Shown piece by piece: positions 6,798 to 12,900 of a stretch of DNA of 12,900 nucleotides. The notes beneath the pieces are model-generated. The model ran no database searches and was not told the DNA's origin. It saw only the letters and a program-made list of their open reading frames with translations. This DNA comes from Chloroflexota bacterium (GTDB taxonomy: Bacteria; Chloroflexota; Anaerolineae; Anaerolineales; UBA4823): NCBI GenBank assembly GCA_017860725.1, contig JAGDMX010000068.1, positions 1 to 12,900 on the forward strand. Reading direction: 5' to 3'. A program made the position numbers and the translations under genes. Within the stretch, counting starts at the first letter, position 1. Every line of letters starts with the position of its first letter.

Positions 6798-9083
6798 CTA
6801 GAACATTGGATCCATTACCAGCGTCGGATGGTTGTGTTCTTCCATCCAGGCTAATAATTCATCCACAGTGGTGACATTGCGCTCATCGGCAATCTTATCG
6901 ATTAAGTCCGGATCGCCCTCGCGGATCGCCACTGCTGCCAGTTCTTCTGCCATGGTCTCCTTCAGCACGCTGCTCAGCCACACAATGCGCTTGAAGCCAC
7001 CATCCGCATAGATGAACTTCGGGCTAAGCAGATAATATTTTCCGACACCCATCACACCTGGGGTTTGCAGGCCACCGCCGGCAATACCTGCCAGCGTGCT
7101 GAAAGTCATACCTGCTGGTGTCATGCTGGTATCCTCACGGCTGACTACCATCACACCGTTTGCTTCGGGGATCAGCATGACGATGCATTCAAAGCAGCCG
7201 CAGGCGGTCATCGGATTTTCCATAATGGAGTACATGGCCACTTCTTGCACCACACCATGCGATCCGATTTTGGCGTAATCGTTGGTGCCGGTCCAGTAAC
7301 CTTTCAATGGATCCACAGATTTTCCCAGCTTGATCGGCTGGTTCGGTCCGGTGGGATTGATATTGAAGGATGCTTTGCAGTCCAACCAGTTATACGCGCC
7401 ACACAATCCTAACCGCTCCGGGCTGACCACGCACACGTGATTGGGAGCAAAGGATTGGCACAGGGTGCAGGAGTAAAACTCCTCCACTTTATTATCAGTC
7501 AGGTCAGCCAGGCGCTTGTTTCGGTAGTCATAGGCCAGCCTGGCTTTTGCCAGCCATTCGGCATGCTTCTCCGGATCCGTGTATATGGTGACCTGTACCT
7601 TATCCACGATGGCTCCAAAGTCGGTTTTAAAGCGAGCGTGCAGGATTTTTCCAAAATGCTCAAGGGTAAATCCTTTATCCGCGGCTGCATTTGAAATCCG
7701 GATCCAGGCAATATCACGCTGGCCAATATGCTGGATACCCGAAGCACCATTAATAAAATAATGGATTTGTCGCTCGAGTACCGGTTCAAAATCCTCTTGC
7801 ATCTGCCTGCCAGCAACCTCCACAACGATCCCCATGTCCATATGGCCTTGAGCAGCAATCTCGGAAAAGTCGGGGCCAACCATGGTTACCTGGCCATCCA
7901 CTACCTGATCCAGTGGGGCGCTGTGTAAATACTCAAAGCAGCGTGAATATTTCCCGCCAAACTCCACCCGCATATCCGATTTGCGGACAACTTCACCCTC
8001 GAATGCCGAGCCATAGGGTACCGGTACAGGCACATCCGCGACCTTGACCTTGACGCCGCGCACTTCAATGCATTTCTGAACGAGTCTCTCCGCCCGCTCC
8101 AGATCATCCTTGCCAGAGATTTCATTAAACGGCATACTGACGACATGTTCATACTTGGTGATACCGGTTGGCAGGATTTCCGGGATGACGGTGTCGGCAA
8201 TCACCGGAAAACCGAAATTGATTGCTCCAGCCGCTGCTGCATATTTCAGGTCATCGACTTCTCCCAAGGCCAACACGAAGGCGAAAACACGCTCCTTGTT
8301 ATAGAGCAGGATTTCACGCGCCTGGCCTCCTTTAAGTCCACCAAAAGTCAGGGCCGAGCGAACCGCAAAGCCAAGGGCATAGATGGCGCTAATCGTATCC
8401 GTCCCGAATGGCACAGTATAGGTGTCATAACCAAGCTCGACACCTTCTTCCATCAATTGGTGAATAATGCTGCGTCCATTTACGTTCCCAGACAGGAAGC
8501 ACAAAATATTGCGCTTTTGCAGCTCGCGTACGATTTTCACCGCGACTTCGTTAGACTTGGCTGCACCGACGATCGCTGCAAATCCTGGCATACGCCCATC
8601 CACGAGTTGGATGCCCCACGAACGCAGCTGGATATCATCGATCGGTCCGTTGAGGTGTCCATCGTGACCATTGCCGCCAGAATTGTCGGGGCTGGTAAAG
8701 GCAGTGCCCCCGGCTAGCTGGAAGCCATGCATTGGCTCAGGCTGCAGCTTATAAACAAAACGGATCGCCTCAATGATTTCAGCTGCCAGCAGAGTCGCCA
8801 TACCGCTGTCCAGCGTTTCGCCCAGGTAAGGTGTCCAATGTCTCTGGGAGGGAATCGGATGTAATAACTGGCGGGCATGCTGCAATGCAGGCTCAAGCTG
8901 GCCCAGGGTTTCAACCGGCTGCCCGGTCATGCCCAGGATGGTGGGCAAATAGTAGGCCGTATTGGGAAAAGCGACAGGGGTATCGGGTCCTTTTTCTTTC
9001 AGGGCTTTCCGCAGCATTAATTCTGCTTCGGTTACCAGCGAATTCGCGCCGCGGATTGCACGGGTAGCTATGTATCGAGACAT
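6798..9083 (-). CDS. acsB: Acetyl-CoA synthase (CODH/ACS alpha subunit)
   Basis: AcsB condenses a methyl group from the corrinoid protein, CO from AcsA, and CoA to acetyl-CoA at the Ni-Ni-[4Fe-4S] A-cluster. All cluster ligands are present: C539, C542, C551 and C561, and the CGC motif C628-G-C630. The spacings (3, 9, 10, 67, 2) equal those of Moorella C506, C509, C518, C528, C595 and C597. Other family motifs are PNTAYYLP (40-47), FGGKYSRCFEYL (375-386), QRDIAWIRIS (455-464) and ADGGFKRIVW (693-702). The protein is 761 residues against 729 in Moorella; part of the excess is a Gly/His/Asp-rich insert at about 131-150. It includes the N-terminal CODH-binding domain that archaeal ACS beta subunits lack. 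The ATG at 9083 has AGGAGG 7 nt upstream, overlapping the acsA stop codon. Confidence 0.97.
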   Translation of the reverse strand: MSRYIATRAIRGANSLVTEAELMLRKALKEKGPDTPVAFPNTAYYLPTILGMTGQPVETLGQLEPALQHARQLLHPIPSQRHWTPYLGETLDSGMATLLAAEIIEAIRFVYKLQPEPMHGFQLAGGTAFTSPDNSGGNGHDGHLNGPIDDIQLRSWGIQLVDGRMPGFAAIVGAAKSNEVAVKIVRELQKRNILCFLSGNVNGRSIIHQLMEEGVELGYDTYTVPFGTDTISAIYALGFAVRSALTFGGLKGGQAREILLYNKERVFAFVLALGEVDDLKYAAAAGAINFGFPVIADTVIPEILPTGITKYEHVVSMPFNEISGKDDLERAERLVQKCIEVRGVKVKVADVPVPVPYGSAFEGEVVRKSDMRVEFGGKYSRCFEYLHSAPLDQVVDGQVTMVGPDFSEIAAQGHMDMGIVVEVAGRQMQEDFEPVLERQIHYFINGASGIQHIGQRDIAWIRISNAAADKGFTLEHFGKILHARFKTDFGAIVDKVQVTIYTDPEKHAEWLAKARLAYDYRNKRLADLTDNKVEEFYSCTLCQSFAPNHVCVVSPERLGLCGAYNWLDCKASFNINPTGPNQPIKLGKSVDPLKGYWTGTNDYAKIGSHGVVQEVAMYSIMENPMTACGCFECIVMLIPEANGVMVVSREDTSMTPAGMTFSTLAGIAGGGLQTPGVMGVGKYYLLSPKFIYADGGFKRIVWLSSVLKETMAEELAAVAIREGDPDLIDKIADERNVTTVDELLAWMEEHNHPTLVMDPMF

Positions 9084-9090
9084 CGATTTA

Positions 9091-9096
9091 CCTCCT
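9091..9096 (-). promoter_or_regulatory. acsB ribosome-binding site overlapping the acsA stop codon
   Basis: AGGAGG overlaps the acsA TAG stop (9097-9095) and lies 7 nt before the acsB ATG. A ribosome ending acsA therefore sits on the acsB entry site. This suggests translational coupling that would keep the two enzyme subunits in balance. Confidence 0.75.
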
Positions 9097-11110
9097 AGTT
9101 AACAAACACGCCGTATACGGCTTTACGCTTCTGCTCCAGCGGGAGCTCTTCTAGCAGCAACATACGGGAGTCACCTGATTCGCCAAACTTGTCCGGATCG
9201 TAGACCGGCAGTCCAAGTGCGGCGCGTTTCTTATCGATATGCTCCAGGGTCCGGCGGATCATCTCATCAGCATCTTTGATGAACTCCATCTTACCGCCGT
9301 ACAATTTCTCCCACCCTTCACTGATATAGCGTAAGACAATGTCACTATCCTCAACGCGATCTGGCATACCGCTGATCGGGGATGAACCACCGAAGATGAC
9401 ATAAGCTCCCGAAGCCACGCAGTAGGTACCGATCGCCAGGGCTTTTTCACTCATCCACTCCGGTGCCAGACCGACCGCCGGCACTTGGTCGATATCATCG
9501 CCCAGTCCACCCTCCTCCACGATCTGTGTCAGAACGGTCAGGATGCGGGTATTATCAACGCAGGAACCCATATGGAGCACCGGCGGGATACCGACAGTCT
9601 CGCAAACCTCTTTTAATCCAGGACCAACTTTTTCCAGGCCGGCTTCGCCGAGTAAGAGACCCAGTTTGGCGGCCGCAATCGCGCCGCAGCCGGTTTCCAC
9701 AATCAAGACATCCTGCTTGAGCAGCTCCTGGGTGACATAGGTGTGGATCCAATCCTGTTTGCTGCGGGGATTGTTACAGCCAACAATGGCGGCTACACCA
9801 CGCACTCGACCGGACATAATCGCATCATTCAAAGGCCGGAAAGAAGCCCGGTAGGTGCCACCCAGCATATAGTTAATATACTCATGGGAGAAACCCGGCA
9901 CTAAATCTTCGCGCACCTGCGGGATGTGCGTATTTCCCCGGTTGGCGTAATTATCGATGGCAACCTTGATGATATTCTTTGCTACCGTCAGAGCATGATG
10001 CTCATCAAACTCGATATGAGTGGCGCCTGTGATGTGCACTTTTGGCGAGGTGGTGATGATCTTGGTGTGGAAGTTGCTGGCCAGGTCGACCAGAGCCTGC
10101 ATGATGCACTGAACATCCACAACCATCGCTTCTACCGCACCGGTTAAAATCGCCAGCTCCTGGTGCAGGAAGTTACCCGCAGCCGGGATGCCCTGGCGCA
10201 TCAGGATTTCGTTGGCAGTGCAACAGATCCCAGATAGGTTTACGCCCTTAGCGCCATGTGCTTTGGCGTACTCGATGATTTCCGGATCCTGCGAGGCAGC
10301 CACAATCATCTGGCTGAGGGTCGGCTCGTGACCGTGCACCACGATATTAACCATATTATCCTTTAGCACACCCAGGTTCGCCTGGCCCAGGATCGGCGCC
10401 GGGGTTCCGAAGAGGATATCCGAGATGTCGGTAGCGATCAGGCTGCCGCCCCACCCATCCGCCAGGCTGGTGCGGACGGCATGCGAGAGAATATGCACGG
10501 GCTCCTGGTCATCACCGATGTGAGTGCGGTGCAAGGCTTCCACCACTTCGCGGTCGATGCCGCGCGGCACAACGCCCAGCTCTCGCCACAGCTCCTGGCG
10601 CTTTTTGGGAGCACGCTTGGTGAGCACTACCTCGCCACGCTGTTGGCCAAACTGCGAGATATACAGATCAGCCAGGTCATTGGCAATTTCCTTGGGAGAG
10701 CGCTTTTCGATCGGGATGCCATATTTAGAAGCCACAATCCGCAACTTAGCCACATCCCGGATCACATAGCCCTCGGTTTCATCGTTAGCAACTGCCTTAA
10801 GGGTAAAAGCCATATCCCGCCCGTGGTCGGAGTGAGCTGCAGAGCCGGCCGCGATCGCCCGGATAAAGTTGCGCGCCTGGATGGTGTCAATGGTTGCTCC
10901 GCAGACGCCGGTCTGCCCATCTTTGGTCAGCCGGCAGGGACCCATACCGCAAAGCTTACAGCACATACCGGCACCACCAATATTGCACGGCACCATTTCA
11001 TCGGCACGGTGAAATGCGGTGCTCAAACCCAGCTCATCTGCCCGGATGAGCATCTCCTGTGCAGCGGGGTCGGCCGTTTTTTCTTCGTAGCTACGTTTTT
11101 CTTTTGCCAT
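9095..11110 (-). CDS. acsA: Anaerobic Ni-Fe carbon monoxide dehydrogenase (CODH/ACS beta subunit)
   Basis: AcsA interconverts CO2 and CO at the Ni-Fe-S C-cluster and passes CO to AcsB. The N-terminal cysteines fit the D-cluster (C42, C50) and B-cluster (C51, C54, C59, C70) pattern, within NIGGAGMCCKLCGMGPC. C-cluster ligand candidates are H261 (VVHGHEP), C297 or C296 (GICCTAN), C335 (DVQCIM), C445 (VGCNNPRS), C475 (ETGCGAIA) and C517 (GSCVDNTR). The 671-residue length matches the 674 residues of Moorella AcsA. The ATG at 11110 has GGAGGAA 6 nt upstream. Its position directly before acsB, with an 11-bp gap, favours the ACS-bound enzyme over a stand-alone CooS. Neither cooC nor cooF is adjacent in this window. 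Confidence 0.97.
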   Translation of the reverse strand: MAKEKRSYEEKTADPAAQEMLIRADELGLSTAFHRADEMVPCNIGGAGMCCKLCGMGPCRLTKDGQTGVCGATIDTIQARNFIRAIAAGSAAHSDHGRDMAFTLKAVANDETEGYVIRDVAKLRIVASKYGIPIEKRSPKEIANDLADLYISQFGQQRGEVVLTKRAPKKRQELWRELGVVPRGIDREVVEALHRTHIGDDQEPVHILSHAVRTSLADGWGGSLIATDISDILFGTPAPILGQANLGVLKDNMVNIVVHGHEPTLSQMIVAASQDPEIIEYAKAHGAKGVNLSGICCTANEILMRQGIPAAGNFLHQELAILTGAVEAMVVDVQCIMQALVDLASNFHTKIITTSPKVHITGATHIEFDEHHALTVAKNIIKVAIDNYANRGNTHIPQVREDLVPGFSHEYINYMLGGTYRASFRPLNDAIMSGRVRGVAAIVGCNNPRSKQDWIHTYVTQELLKQDVLIVETGCGAIAAAKLGLLLGEAGLEKVGPGLKEVCETVGIPPVLHMGSCVDNTRILTVLTQIVEEGGLGDDIDQVPAVGLAPEWMSEKALAIGTYCVASGAYVIFGGSSPISGMPDRVEDSDIVLRYISEGWEKLYGGKMEFIKDADEMIRRTLEHIDKKRAALGLPVYDPDKFGESGDSRMLLLEELPLEQKRKAVYGVFVN

Positions 11111-11113
11111 CTG

Positions 11114-11503
11114 TCATTCCTCCATTGGTTTAATCACCCCCATACCGGGGCAGTTCCACATCGGCCGGCCTTGGTAAGGTACCTTCTGGGCAAAGCTGAC
11201 CACCTGTTGCGTATTTTCGTAAACCGCCGTGTGGCGGAAAAAGGTTTGGGAACGATCTTCCTGGTATGTAGATGTTCCCGCTTCAATTGGCACGGACCAT
11301 TCACTTAAGTAACCAGCTTCATCTAGAACCAGGGTCATCTCGAGATCATTGATTTGGATTTCATCATACTCGACTTCCACGACGCGAAATGCACTGCTGG
11401 CATAAACATCAATGACACCAGGCATTTCCATCAAAATGTGTCGTACTTCTACGACATGATGATCTCCATACATATTGGGCACGTTTATTGTGACTGTTTT
11501 CAT
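11114..11503 (-). CDS. Small HMA-like (ferredoxin-fold) protein lacking CxxC, first gene of the acs operon
   Basis: The 129-residue protein starts with MKTVTINVPNMYGDHHVVEV and continues with a beta-alpha-beta-beta-alpha-beta pattern to about residue 70. Phrases such as MEMPGVIDVYA and VVEVEYDE, and the DEAGY ending, are typical of heavy-metal-associated (HMA) domains. The metal loop, normally MxCxxC, reads MYGDHH (11-16), with two His and no Cys. The C-terminal 55 residues are unfamiliar and end in PMWNCPGMGVIKPMEE, with the only Cys (C118) among several Met. The ATG at 11503 has AAAGGAGG 6 nt upstream. A longer reading from 11629 would begin upstream of the operon promoter, so it is rejected. 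The stop is 3 bp before acsA. A metal (nickel) chaperone or regulatory role is possible but is inferred only from fold and position. Confidence 0.85.
   Translation of the reverse strand: MKTVTINVPNMYGDHHVVEVRHILMEMPGVIDVYASSAFRVVEVEYDEIQINDLEMTLVLDEAGYLSEWSVPIEAGTSTYQEDRSQTFFRHTAVYENTQQVVSFAQKVPYQGRPMWNCPGMGVIKPMEE
11117..11123 (-). promoter_or_regulatory. acsA ribosome-binding site inside the last codons of the HMA-like gene
   Basis: GGAGGAA is part of the Met-Glu-Glu codons that end the upstream gene and lies 6 nt before the acsA ATG. Translation of the small protein therefore runs directly onto the acsA entry site, which suggests coupling. Confidence 0.75.
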
Positions 11504-11580
11504 GGGCAACCTCCTTTGCTTCGTACATTCCCAGGCAGCTTTTCTGGTTAGCAAATCAATACATGTGTGGTTCGTCATCC

Positions 11581-11609
11581 AATATAGCAAAGTTGTCAAC
11601 CGATGACAA
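11581..11609 (-). promoter_or_regulatory. Sigma70-type promoter of the acs operon
   Basis: On the minus strand a -35 box TTGTCA (11609-11604) and a -10 box TATATT (11586-11581) are separated by exactly 17 bp. Each matches consensus at five of six positions. Transcription would start near 11574, giving a leader of about 70 nt before the ATG at 11503. It is the only good match seen ahead of the operon's first gene. Confidence 0.65.
11593..11609. promoter_or_regulatory. Inverted repeat TTGTCA-N5-TGACAA embedded in the operon promoter (candidate operator)
   Basis: Perfect 6-bp arms (11593-11598 and 11604-11609) flank five bases. On the minus strand the first arm is the -35 hexamer and the second lies in the spacer, so a bound protein would block or modulate RNA polymerase. 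The TGTCA half-site resembles that of the CO sensor CooA, but the CRP/FNR family normally needs six central bases rather than five. The regulator is unknown. Confidence 0.45.
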
Positions 11610-11629
11610 GTGACATTTAGCACATACAT

Positions 11630-11665
11630 TTTGGCAATTCATCTCTATTTGGCAATTCCTCTCTA
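11630..11665. repeat. 18-bp tandem direct repeat upstream of the acs promoter
   Basis: Two adjacent copies, TTTGGCAATTCATCTCTA (11630-11647) and TTTGGCAATTCCTCTCTA (11648-11665), differ at one base. They lie about 20 to 56 bp upstream of the -35 box of the minus-strand promoter, roughly -56 to -91 from the predicted start. That is a usual place for an activator that binds direct repeats. Confidence 0.6.
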
Positions 11666-11725
11666 ATACCTAAAAATTAGCGGAATTTATCCGATCTGGA
11701 AGGGACAACAAGTTCAAAATGCCTA

Positions 11726-11754
11726 TTGATTTGGTATAAACAATTCTGTATACT
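11726..11754 (+). promoter_or_regulatory. Sigma70-type promoter for the divergent plus-strand gene
   Basis: TTGATT (11726-11731), a 17-bp spacer, and TATACT (11749-11754). Transcription would start near 11761, which rules out the earlier TTG at 11726 as a translation start and supports the ATG at 11795. It faces away from the acs promoter about 120 bp to the left, so the tandem repeat and operator lie between the two. Confidence 0.55.
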
Positions 11755-11794
11755 GAAAGTGACTACCAGAGGTGATTCTATTGAAGGGGTTTTG

Positions 11795-12118
11795 ATGTAT
11801 ATGTTAGATGATGCTTTATATGCATACTTCTCCAATGATGCTACCGCTGGGGCAGATTGTATCGCCACCGCACCCCCAACTGTTACGCTTACCCTTAAAC
11901 CTACCCTTACCCCGGACCCAACCTATAACCCGACAACTACCCCTTTATCAACGCCTCATCCAACGCGCTCAACCCCAATCTCGCGGGCACAGCCAGGGCA
12001 AGCAGCAAGCCAGGGACGGTATCTTGCTGTCATTGTAGCAGCCGGAGTTATTGGTCTGGCATTCGTCGTTTATCTAGTCATGAGAAGAATGCGGAAGGCG
12101 GGTAAACAATCGTCTTGA
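11795..12118 (+). CDS. Thr/Pro-rich single-TM hypothetical protein
   Basis: I do not recognise this 107-residue protein. It has a short acidic/aromatic start (MLDDALYAYFSND), a Thr/Pro-rich stretch (about 27-62, with motifs such as TLTPDPTYNPTTTP), one hydrophobic segment (about 76-96, YLAVIVAAGVIGLAFVVYLV), and a basic tail (RRMRKAGK). By the positive-inside rule the Thr/Pro part should be outside and the tail in the cytoplasm, yet there is no N-terminal signal peptide. It could be a small tail-anchored membrane protein or the remnant of a larger surface protein; Pro/Thr linkers before a final TM are common in Chloroflexota surface proteins. The ATG at 11795 has GAAGGGG 5 nt upstream and follows a good promoter. 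Confidence 0.55.
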   Translation: MYMLDDALYAYFSNDATAGADCIATAPPTVTLTLKPTLTPDPTYNPTTTPLSTPHPTRSTPISRAQPGQAASQGRYLAVIVAAGVIGLAFVVYLVMRRMRKAGKQSS

Positions 12119-12256
12119 GACTACCGCAACCAGCTGGTGAGCACACCCTTGACACGTTGATTTTTTCAAGATTTCACCCCCGGAAATAGGCAGGTAGATA
12201 ATAAATATCCAAAAGTTAGGCTGCTCAATCCTCTATCCGAAAAGGAGGCAATAACA

Positions 12257-12664
12257 GTGACTGAATACATAATTATCAGCGTTGCCAGTGGAATCCTGTT
12301 TGGTATCCTGGATGGTGTGATAAATGCCAATCCCTTAGCCCAAAAGTTATACGATGCCTACAAACCAATCGCAAAAACATCCATCAATCCCATCGTAGGC
12401 ATTGTGATCGACCTTGTCTACGGATTCGTCATGGCCGGTGCGTTTCTGCTTCTCTACAACAGCCTGCCAGGCGAAACCGGGCTTATCAAAGGGATTAGTT
12501 TCGGTCTCCTGGTATGGTTTTTCCGAGTCGTCATGAACGTGGCATCTCAATGGGTAATGTTCAAAGTGCCCGTTCAGACATTGCTCTATTCTCTTATCGC
12601 GGGATTAGGTGAGATGCTAATACTAGGCGTCCTTTATGGGTTGACTTTGAAGCCAGCGATGTAG
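12257..12664 (+). CDS. Small four-TM hypothetical membrane protein
   Basis: The 135-residue protein has about four hydrophobic segments: 4-22, 45-67, 76-98 and 105-130. No family is recognised. Short polar loops contain DGVINANPLAQKLYDAYKP (19-37) and YNSLPGET (67-74). Asp19 and Asp52 sit in or at the edge of hydrophobic helices (ILDGV, VIDLVYG), and Arg90 is inside the third (FFRVV), so some charged function within the membrane is possible. The start is GTG at 12257, with a full AAAGGAGG 8 nt upstream. The 138-bp region before it (12119-12256) has a TTGACA at 12149 with no convincing -10 partner, and a 10-bp palindrome ACCAGCTGGT at 12129-12138. No link to the acs genes is evident. Confidence 0.75.
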   Translation: MTEYIIISVASGILFGILDGVINANPLAQKLYDAYKPIAKTSINPIVGIVIDLVYGFVMAGAFLLLYNSLPGETGLIKGISFGLLVWFFRVVMNVASQWVMFKVPVQTLLYSLIAGLGEMLILGVLYGLTLKPAM

Positions 12665-12690
12665 GCTTCGTGAAGAAATTCGGACATCTA

Positions 12691-12724
12691 AACGGCTATT
12701 GGATATCATTTCGTGTAAGCCGTT
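12691..12724 (+). other. Weak hairpin downstream of the four-TM gene
   Basis: AACGGCT (12691-12697) and AGCCGTT (12718-12724) form a 7-bp stem with a 20-nt loop, 27 bp after the stop codon. No U-run follows, so it is a poor intrinsic terminator. It is listed only as possible 3' structure. Confidence 0.25.
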
Positions 12725-12803
12725 ACTGTGATAAATTAAACCCATACTCAAGCAGCCAGCGAATTTTTTTCCTGAACCTGGAGTGAAGTGAAGGATGATT
12801 TGA

Positions 12804-12900
12804 GTGGAAATGGATGAACCTCAACCAGACGAGCCGACTGATTCCTGTAGCTGTTTCAAAACGCCGTGGGATTATCTCCAGTCTTATCAAGAACTGGGCA
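12804..12900 (+). CDS. Start of an unidentified gene, cut by the window end
   Basis: An open frame from GTG at 12804 runs to the end without a stop (32 codons). AAGGA lies 8 nt upstream. An alternative ATG at 12810 has a worse-placed ribosome site. The visible N-terminus is acidic, then carries a CSC pair (DSCSCF), followed by KTPWDYLQSYQELG. Too little is present for a family call, and a chance open frame cannot be excluded. Confidence 0.4.
   Translation, partial: MEMDEPQPDEPTDSCSCFKTPWDYLQSYQELG

Noticed and set aside
10481..11308. Long plus-strand open frame (275 codons) opposite acsA
   Set aside because: It is antisense to a clearly conserved CODH gene, spans an intergenic junction, and shows no recognisable domain. 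It is a shadow of the coding strand.
11504..11629. Extended start of the HMA-like gene at 11629
   Set aside because: The extra 42 residues would begin upstream of the predicted promoter and do not look like part of the domain. The ATG at 11503 has a perfect Shine-Dalgarno site.
11726..11794. TTG start at 11726 for the Thr/Pro-rich protein
   Set aside because: It coincides with the -35 box of the promoter and so would not be in the transcript. The ATG at 11795 has a good ribosome site.
12691..12724. Intrinsic terminator after the four-TM gene
   Set aside because: The stem is only 7 bp with a 20-nt loop and no U-run, so it is kept only as a weak hairpin.
1..12900. CRISPR arrays, tRNA or rRNA genes, insertion sequences
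   Set aside because: No regularly spaced repeats, cloverleaf-like segments, rRNA motifs or transposase-like reading frames were seen on either strand.

Overview
The window carries most of a Wood-Ljungdahl (reductive acetyl-CoA) operon on the minus strand, covering roughly positions 1 to 11,500. A short divergent plus-strand region with small membrane-protein genes fills the rest. The gene set points to an anaerobic CO2-fixing or acetogenic bacterium. The bacterial-type AcsB, the AcsA/AcsB layout, moderate G+C, strong Shine-Dalgarno sites and a Pro/Thr-rich surface-type linker would suit a Chloroflexota (Anaerolineae- or Dehalococcoidia-like) genome. That placement is inference, because no phylogenetic marker is present.

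In transcription order (right to left) the operon reads: a small HMA-like protein with no CxxC motif (11503-11114), acsA CO dehydrogenase (11110-9095), acsB acetyl-CoA synthase (9083-6798), a tandem-CBS protein (6721-6197), acsD (6174-5218), a long gene that fuses acsC to the reductive activator acsV/RACo (5166-1930), acsE methyltransferase (1888-953), and a MetV-MetF fusion that leaves the window at position 1 (896-1). Gaps are 3 to 76 bp. Two Shine-Dalgarno sites sit on or next to the preceding stop codon, so the genes are probably one transcript. A sigma70-type promoter lies about 70 nt ahead of the first gene. Its -35 box is half of a perfect inverted repeat, and an 18-bp tandem repeat lies just upstream.

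Together the genes form a chain. MetV-MetF makes methyl-THF, AcsE moves the methyl group to the corrinoid protein AcsC/AcsD, and the fused RACo domain re-reduces that corrinoid when it is oxidised. AcsA makes CO from CO2, and AcsB joins CO, methyl and CoA into acetyl-CoA.

The most notable points are the joining of the corrinoid protein subunit to its own repair enzyme in one 1078-residue chain, the joining of MetV to MetF, and two accessory genes of unknown role (HMA-like and CBS) built into the operon. No cooC/acsF-type nickel-insertion ATPase is visible in the window.

On the plus strand, 11726-12900 holds a clear promoter, a 107-residue Thr/Pro-rich one-TM protein, a 135-residue four-TM protein, and the beginning of a further gene cut off by the window end.
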